From Bacillota bacterium (GTDB lineage: Bacteria > Bacillota > Desulfitobacteriia > Desulfitobacteriales > Desulfitobacteriaceae): DNA of 11,040 nt. The DNA lies in contig JAJZSC010000057.1 of assembly GCA_021849995.1 (NCBI GenBank), positions 1-11,040 of the forward strand, given 5' to 3'. Of the stretch, positions 7,360-11,040 are shown piece by piece. The translations under genes and the position numbers were made by a program. The notes under the pieces were generated by a model. The model saw only the letters and a list, made by a program, of their open reading frames with translations. It was not told the DNA's origin and did no database searches. The number at the start of each line of letters is the position of its first letter. The stretch's first letter is position 1.

Positions 7360-8256
7360 ATGTCAGAAGTCATCTATGGCCTATATGAGCAAATCATTAA
7401 CGGAATCATCAACGAAAACCTGAATAAAGTGGATCAACAACTTGTCATAAAAGATACTCAGCCCCTGGATTCGGCTGAGTCTTCTAAGATTCTGGCAGAT
7501 TATCTGACTAAAATTCTACGCGAGATTTTCGACTATATTGAGGATGGGGACTCTGTCGTCAGAGATCGTGTCAATTTAAGTAATGGTATATTACAGTACA
7601 TAGCCGAGTGTATTCAAAAAGGAAGCTTTAGCTTTAAAAAGGATCAGGAGACCCTAAAGCGAGTTGAGAGTTTCGTGATAAGTCAGGATGCCCAGCTCTT
7701 ATTAGCCCTAATAGACAAGAAAGCAAGCAGACCAAAAGCTTTACCCGCCACTGAAAAGACCGTGAGACCAGAGACCTCTATCTCAGAGAACTCCCTCTTT
7801 ACTGGGGCGGTCCATGAGCCGAGCATGATCTCGGAACTTAAAAAGGAAATCTTAAGCAGCGACAGAATTGATTTTCTTGTCTCATTTATCAAGTGGAGTG
7901 GCTTGCGGCTAATCATCAATGAGCTGACTCAGTTTACAATGGGCGGCGGCAAACTGCGGGTGATCACCACTTCCTATCTGGGAGCCACGGATTTTAAAGC
8001 AGTTGAACAACTCAGTAAACTGACCAATACTGAAATACATATTTCCTATGATACCGAACGGACTCGCCTTCACGCCAAAACCTATGTCTTTTGGAGAGAT
8101 ACAGGCGTCAGCACCGTTTATATCGGATCGTCGAATATCTCTGAGTCAGCCATGACCAGCGGATTGTACTCGGCGGAACTTGTCGTTCCGCGTAGGTTCC
8201 AGGTACCTTCGCGGAACGACAAGTTCCGCCGAGTATTTTCTATAGCGTGCATCTAG
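7360..8256 (+). CDS. Truncated helicase: N-terminal phospholipase-D-like domain only
   Basis: The frame encodes 298 residues but looks like the front part of a much larger helicase. Residues 1-130 form a helical N-terminal region. Residues about 140-269 are a phospholipase-D-like (HKD) domain with H238-x-K240 in RLHAKTYVF and GSSN at 256-259. Family members normally continue into the rest of this domain and then a DEAD/DEAH helicase. Here native-looking sequence stops at L269 (codon 8164-8166), and residues 270-298 are encoded by a long hairpin repeat and unrelated bases until TAG at 8254-8256. No helicase motif follows. ATG 7360 has a good GAGGTG four bases upstream. The gene is more GC-rich than ietAS and resembles the left-edge helicase, to which I think it is homologous over a part of the gene outside this window. 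It is probably a non-functional remnant, although expression of a PLD-like fragment cannot be excluded. Confidence 0.8.
   Translation: MSEVIYGLYEQIINGIINENLNKVDQQLVIKDTQPLDSAESSKILADYLTKILREIFDYIEDGDSVVRDRVNLSNGILQYIAECIQKGSFSFKKDQETLKRVESFVISQDAQLLLALIDKKASRPKALPATEKTVRPETSISENSLFTGAVHEPSMISELKKEILSSDRIDFLVSFIKWSGLRLIINELTQFTMGGGKLRVITTSYLGATDFKAVEQLSKLTNTEIHISYDTERTRLHAKTYVFWRDTGVSTVYIGSSNISESAMTSGLYSAELVVPRRFQVPSRNDKFRRVFSIACI
8167..8235. repeat. Perfect 26-bp inverted repeat (long hairpin) truncating the helicase gene
   Basis: The left arm 8167-8192 (starts TACTCGGCGG, ends GTTCCGCG) is the exact reverse complement of the right arm 8210-8235 (starts CGCGGAAC, ends CCGCCGAGTA). The 17-base centre allows four more pairs (AGGT 8194-8197 with ACCT 8205-8208) after one T-T mismatch, leaving a seven-base loop. 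The element is markedly GC-rich. It begins at the point where recognisable helicase sequence ends. No run of T follows, so it is not a typical intrinsic terminator. A mobile palindromic repeat (REP- or MITE-like) or a recombination scar are the likeliest readings. Counting the outer TA as target sequence gives a 65-bp core flanked by TA. Confidence 0.9.
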
Positions 8257-8268
8257 GAGAGAGTATTT

Positions 8269-8277
8269 AGGGGGAAG
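8269..8277 (+). promoter_or_regulatory. Ribosome-binding site that decides a GTG start
   Basis: AGGGGGAAG lies four bases before GTG 8282. No ATG is near it, and the next in-frame ATG (near 8360) has no comparable site, so GTG is chosen as the start. Confidence 0.6.
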
Positions 8278-8281
8278 AAAC

Positions 8282-8995
8282 GTGGACGTTGAAAATCAGG
8301 GCACTGAGGGAATCAAAAAAAATATAGAAGAGTTTGAAAAGCTTTTTAATGAATATTACATGCATCTTTTACTATTTATTGAAGGGAAATATAGGAAGGA
8401 AGATAATCCGTATTATCTCTCTCACCCAAAACTTGTATTAGATTCAATTAGACTTCAAGCAAGTTTCTTTAAACTACCAGATGAAGTGCAGGAAAGGCTT
8501 CTTTTACTAGACTTTGAAGTATTTATGCATTGTGACAACGTAGTCGATCTCTACTCATTTAGAGATTTTTTATTGGAGAATTATCGCTACAATAGAGCTA
8601 CTACAATTGCAGAAAGAGTAGATTCAGAACTTAAGCTGGTTCGTGAATTTATTGATAATGATATTCTAGGAAAATACCACAATTTGCCTAAAAGGAAATT
8701 TGATTTCTACCGTCAAGAGTCAAATGTGAGTTTACTCCTTGAGATGGATTATTATAGAAAAACAAGTTCAGTAGAAGATAAGCTTAGTTCTCAAAGTGAA
8801 CTGATTTCACCTAATGTAGAATTAATCCCACAAACAGAATTAAATATTAAGACTGCTAACAATGAAGAGCCCAAAGATATATTTGGTAAATACAACGAAA
8901 TGGTTTCAAAAGGTACGAAATCAATTGATTCAACGCAAGATTTTGTAAGCAAAGGCATCATGTTATTTAACACCATAACAAGCCTATTTAAATAA
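8282..8995 (+). CDS. Unrecognised helical protein next to a small nuclease-like gene
   Basis: This 237-residue protein belongs to no family I recognise. It appears largely alpha-helical and charged, with aromatic-rich stretches near the N-terminus (LFNEYYMHLLLFIEGKY, near 21-37) and in the middle (RKFDFYRQES, near 137-146). A polar, probably flexible linker spans about 160-200, and a conserved-looking amphipathic tail ends in GIMLFNTITSLFK. No signal peptide, clear membrane helix, cysteine cluster or catalytic motif is visible. The start is GTG 8282, chosen for the strong AGGGGGAAG before it. The gene begins 25 bases after the truncated helicase remnant, so its original promoter may have been lost or replaced in the rearrangement that created the junction. 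A gap of 318 bases separates it from the nuclease-like gene, so co-transcription is uncertain. No function is proposed. Confidence 0.7.
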   Translation: MDVENQGTEGIKKNIEEFEKLFNEYYMHLLLFIEGKYRKEDNPYYLSHPKLVLDSIRLQASFFKLPDEVQERLLLLDFEVFMHCDNVVDLYSFRDFLLENYRYNRATTIAERVDSELKLVREFIDNDILGKYHNLPKRKFDFYRQESNVSLLLEMDYYRKTSSVEDKLSSQSELISPNVELIPQTELNIKTANNEEPKDIFGKYNEMVSKGTKSIDSTQDFVSKGIMLFNTITSLFK

Positions 8996-9313
8996 ATAAC
9001 GCTAATATCATCTAAGATGTTATGACAACTTTATTACAATACAATACTATAACGACTTTTCGCTTTTTGTATTTCTTTTGGGTCAGTGCCACTCTACATA
9101 ACATAGATTTTATTATCTTTATAATCGTAAAGATTATTTGTAATGGCTTTCGGACTCAATGGGACTTAATTCAGATGTCACAGTTTTTCTTTATCCATAT
9201 AACCGTTAGGCGATAATTAGAAATTCCGATAGCTTAAGTTTAGGCATAAAAGTAATAATAGAAACTTTACTTTGCTAGAGGTTACTCCAAAGTGAATATG
9301 CAAAGGAGAAAAT
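8996..9313. other. AT-rich intergenic region
   Basis: These 318 bases hold no gene I can support. A 64-codon frame (9022-9216) has a hydrophobic translation but no ribosome-binding site and looks like a by-product of T-rich DNA. A small perfect inverted repeat, ATCTTTA (9115-9121) and TAAAGAT (9128-9134), is present without a T-run. The Shine-Dalgarno of the next gene (AAAGGAG, 9302-9308) lies at the right end. I found no clear promoter. Confidence 0.45.
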
Positions 9314-9889
9314 ATGAATTATTTTAAAAGAGTTTTTAGCATAGCAAATTACAAATTTTTAGTTAAAGAATTATCATTGATACAGTCTGATGTGGCAGAA
9401 CGTTGTATATGTGCATCATTAAAACCATTTATAGAAAAAGAAATACAAAAAAATAAGAAGTATCAAAATTATCATGTTGATGTTGAATATAATAGAAATG
9501 CTGGTCACGTAAAGACAATTATTAATGATAAAGAAGAAATCATTAATATTACTTGTGATCTCATAGTCCATAGTAGAGGAGAAAATGAAAATTACGATAA
9601 TTTATTAGCTTTAGAAATGAAAAAATCCTACCGATCAAATGAAGAAAAAAATCAAGATAGAAATAGATTGATAGCGTTAACTAAATCTACAAGTACAAAT
9701 GAAATTTGGTCTTATGGTGAAAAAACTTACCCAAGACATGTTTGTGGATATTCATTGGGTATATATTATGAAATTGATTTACCTAATGAGATAATAATAA
9801 TTGAATATTATATACAGGGAAAGTTAGTAGAAAAGTTTGAGAAAAAGTTTATTAATGTAAAAAAGAAAAAAAGAAGATTATCCGAATAG
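9314..9889 (+). CDS. Small PD-(D/E)XK nuclease-like protein
   Basis: This 191-residue protein shows a PD-(D/E)XK nuclease-like core: D82 in CDLIVHSRG, then E101-M-K103 in NLLALEMKKS, with a basic helix (EEKNQDRNRLIALTK, near 113-127) and a later strand (VCGYSLGIYYEID, near 144-156). The pattern of Asp-Leu-Ile-x-His-x-Arg-Gly followed by a strand ending in E-x-K is one I associate with short uncharacterised proteins common in defence islands. An upstream acidic residue such as E36 or E41 could complete the metal site. The C-terminus is very lysine-rich (VKKKKRRLSE), suggesting nucleic-acid contact. ATG 9314 follows AAAGGAG by five bases. The gene is strongly AT-rich with many AAA and ATA codons, indicating separate acquisition. 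Cleavage activity is inferred from motif only, and a non-cleaving sensor role is equally possible. Confidence 0.72.
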   Translation: MNYFKRVFSIANYKFLVKELSLIQSDVAERCICASLKPFIEKEIQKNKKYQNYHVDVEYNRNAGHVKTIINDKEEIINITCDLIVHSRGENENYDNLLALEMKKSYRSNEEKNQDRNRLIALTKSTSTNEIWSYGEKTYPRHVCGYSLGIYYEIDLPNEIIIIEYYIQGKLVEKFEKKFINVKKKKRRLSE

Positions 9890-10019
9890 TTTCTATAGGC
9901 TGTTAAGCTAAACATCATTGACAATTCGAAGGTTAGTTGTCCTTCGTGACTTAGTGGTTTGGGTTAAATGAAGTATGAATTGAAAACCATTTTATAATAG
10001 ACGAAAGGTATTATAGATT

Positions 10020-10053
10020 GCTAGACTATACGGTCTGGCCTTTTTGTTTTTTT
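10020..10053 (+). terminator. Intrinsic transcription terminator
   Basis: GCTAGAC (10020-10026) pairs with GTCTGGC (10033-10039), one pair being G-T, around a six-base loop. It is followed by C and then T5-G-T7 (10041-10053). It lies 130 bases after the small nuclease gene and separates it from the operon starting at 10201. It could also act as an attenuator if a promoter lies just upstream. Confidence 0.7.
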
Positions 10054-10093
10054 ATGAAATATTTCCACGATATTAGGAGGAAATCAAGGAAAG

Positions 10094-10126
10094 ATGTGGA
10101 AAGTTTTATACGATAACCCAAGATAA
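10094..10126 (+). CDS. Possible leader peptide (10 residues)
   Basis: AGGAGG (10075-10080) and AAGGA (10086-10090) precede ATG 10094, which opens the short frame MWKVLYDNPR ending in TAA at 10124-10126. Flanking TTTCCAC (10062-10068) and GTGGAAA (10096-10102) are perfect complements and would form a hairpin covering the Shine-Dalgarno and part of the start codon. This resembles a regulated leader ahead of the 10201 operon. The frame is very short, so confidence is low. Confidence 0.2.
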   Translation: MWKVLYDNPR

Positions 10127-10200
10127 AACATTAAGTCGAGGCAACTAGATTAAAGATTATTTGAATTTAATTACCAGATTATGTTTTAAGGAGAAAGAAA

Positions 10201-10440
10201 ATGGCACTAATTCAACCAGAACAATTTAATAAGATTGATAAGTATAAAAATACTGTTCATAAACCTACTGTCGCAACATTTACTGTATTTGAAGAGAGTG
10301 GACAAAAATATTTTCAGATTGATACATATGGAACTGCAGAGCGTGCGATGCCGGAAAAAGTGAGCCAATCAATTCAGCTTGATAAATCGATGGCAAAAAT
10401 CCTTCTTGATATTTTGAAACGTGAATTTTCATTAGGTTAA
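10201..10440 (+). CDS. Small 79-residue protein preceding a MORC-like ATPase
   Basis: This compact 79-residue protein (starts MALIQPEQFNKIDKYKNTVH, ends KREFSLG) looks like a mixed strand-helix domain: strands near TVATFTVFEE and KYFQIDTYG, then a helix from about 60 (KSMAKILLDILKREF). I recall short proteins of this kind placed directly before GHKL ATPases in restriction-like operons; some carry a database name of methionyl-tRNA formyltransferase, which its size and sequence do not support. No catalytic motif is visible. ATG 10201 has AAGGAG seven bases upstream. The ATPase gene starts 13 bases after its stop, so the two are almost certainly co-transcribed and coupled. A role as accessory or regulatory subunit of the ATPase system is inference from position. 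Confidence 0.8.
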   Translation: MALIQPEQFNKIDKYKNTVHKPTVATFTVFEESGQKYFQIDTYGTAERAMPEKVSQSIQLDKSMAKILLDILKREFSLG

Positions 10441-10453
10441 GAGACGGCGAATC

Positions 10454-11040
10454 ATGAAAAGTATAATCCTGCCGCCGCATGCATCGACGCTTATTGAGTC
10501 TACTCGCGCTATCGGCTATACATTAGAATCGGCAATTGCCGACATTGTGGATAACTGTATCACGGCATCGGCTTCGTGCGCAGAAATCTTCTTCTTCCCG
10601 ATAGGGGATTCATACATAGCAATACTGGACAACGGTTACGGAATGAATGCTGGTGGGCTTGAGACTGCAATGCGCTATGGCAGCCAAAATCCGAATGACA
10701 AACGAGCGGCTACAGATTTAGGTCGTTTCGGGCTGGGGTTAAAAACAGCTTCTTTGTCACAGTGCCGTACATTAACAGTTGCCAGCAAAAAAGACGGCAG
10801 CATTGAAGTCTGCCGCTGGGATATTGACCATGTAATCAAAACTGGAGATTGGTCGCTCATTGTGTTGGAAACTGAAGAAGAAATTAACACAATACCTCGT
10901 ATTGATAATCTGCGTGAATTTGAAAGCGGCACACTGGTTGTGTGGCAGAACCTTGACAGGCTCAAAGTCGGCGAATTGAATTTTGACCGCTCTATGGGCA
11001 GAAAGATGGATGATGTCCGTGCCCATCTCTCTTTGGTTTT
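10454..11040 (+). CDS. MORC/MutL-like GHKL ATPase, N-terminal part (3' end outside window)
   Basis: The frame is open from ATG 10454 to the window end (195 complete codons), starting MKSIILPPHASTLIESTRAI. It holds the GHKL (Hsp90/MutL/histidine-kinase-type) ATP-binding motifs: box N at 27-38 (AIADIVDNCITA, N34), G1 at 59-64 (DNGYGM) and G2 at 90-99 (GRFGLGLKTA). At the position of the usual catalytic glutamate, four residues before N34, there is aspartate (D30). The closest architecture I know is the bacterial MORC-like ATPases found in restriction-modification operons with Z1, PD-(D/E)XK, AIPR or DNA methyltransferase partners (Iyer, Abhiman and Aravind), where the ATPase is thought to clamp or remodel DNA. 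The start has only a weak GAGACGG and probably depends on translation of the gene 13 bases upstream. Base composition is more GC-rich than the preceding genes, so the operon was probably acquired separately. Confidence 0.85.
   Translation, partial: MKSIILPPHASTLIESTRAIGYTLESAIADIVDNCITASASCAEIFFFPIGDSYIAILDNGYGMNAGGLETAMRYGSQNPNDKRAATDLGRFGLGLKTASLSQCRTLTVASKKDGSIEVCRWDIDHVIKTGDWSLIVLETEEEINTIPRIDNLREFESGTLVVWQNLDRLKVGELNFDRSMGRKMDDVRAHLSLV

Larger units (their letters stand above)
9890..10200. other. Intergenic region with hairpins and a leader-like segment
   Basis: These 311 bases hold a small hairpin (CGAAGG 9927-9932 with CCTTCG 9941-9946), an intrinsic terminator (10020-10053) and a leader-like stretch up to the next gene. 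TATAAT at 9993-9998 has no good -35 partner. AAGGAG at 10188-10193 is the ribosome-binding site of the 10201 gene. Confidence 0.5.

Noticed and set aside
8167..8240. The long hairpin as a rho-independent terminator
   Set aside because: The stem is far longer than usual and is followed by TTTTCTATAG rather than a run of T. It also coincides with a gene breakpoint.
9022..9216. 64-codon hydrophobic frame, possible small membrane toxin
   Set aside because: No Shine-Dalgarno before its ATG. The hydrophobicity follows from T-rich DNA and the sequence lacks a clear toxin pattern.
10675..11026. Two overlapping minus-strand frames near the right edge
   Set aside because: They are antisense to the GHKL ATPase, whose motifs establish the + strand frame as the coding one.

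Overview
The window is about 11 kb in which every gene I can support lies on the + strand. Low overall GC, strong GGAGG-type ribosome-binding sites and the protein families suggest a Gram-positive Bacillota (clostridial or bacillar), but nothing fixes genus or species. There are no rRNA or tRNA genes, CRISPR arrays or intact transposases. The content looks like a bacterial defence island: helicase, nuclease, ATPase and protease genes that differ visibly in base composition.

Left part (1-3523): the 3' part of a superfamily II helicase gene that begins outside the window, then a membrane-anchored NERD-domain nuclease-like protein with a C-terminal C4 zinc finger (1422-2174), then an AT-rich gene (2288-3523) for an unrecognised protein with a PD-(D/E)XK-like signature and a C-terminal Cys/His cluster.

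Centre (3891-7270): a tight two-gene operon of an AAA+ ATPase and a large cytoplasmic subtilisin-like (S8) protease. This is the IetA/IetS pair, first described as a plasmid-stabilising toxin-antitoxin system of Agrobacterium and later reported among anti-phage defence systems.

Right-centre (7360-9889): the 5' part of a gene for a helicase with an N-terminal phospholipase-D-like domain. It is cut off exactly where a perfect 26-bp inverted repeat begins (8167-8235). I believe it belongs to the same helicase family as the left-edge gene, so the island carries the back half of one copy and the front part of another, flanking about 6 kb of defence cargo. Then come an unrecognised helical protein (8282-8995, GTG start) and a small PD-(D/E)XK-type nuclease-like protein (9314-9889).

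Right edge (10020-11040): an intrinsic terminator, a leader-like region, a small conserved-looking 79-residue protein and the N-terminal part of a MORC/MutL-like GHKL ATPase running off the window. This looks like the start of a MORC-type restriction-modification or defence operon whose remaining genes lie outside.

The least explained parts are the 411-residue nuclease-like protein, the 237-residue protein beside the small nuclease, and the long hairpin that ends the truncated helicase.
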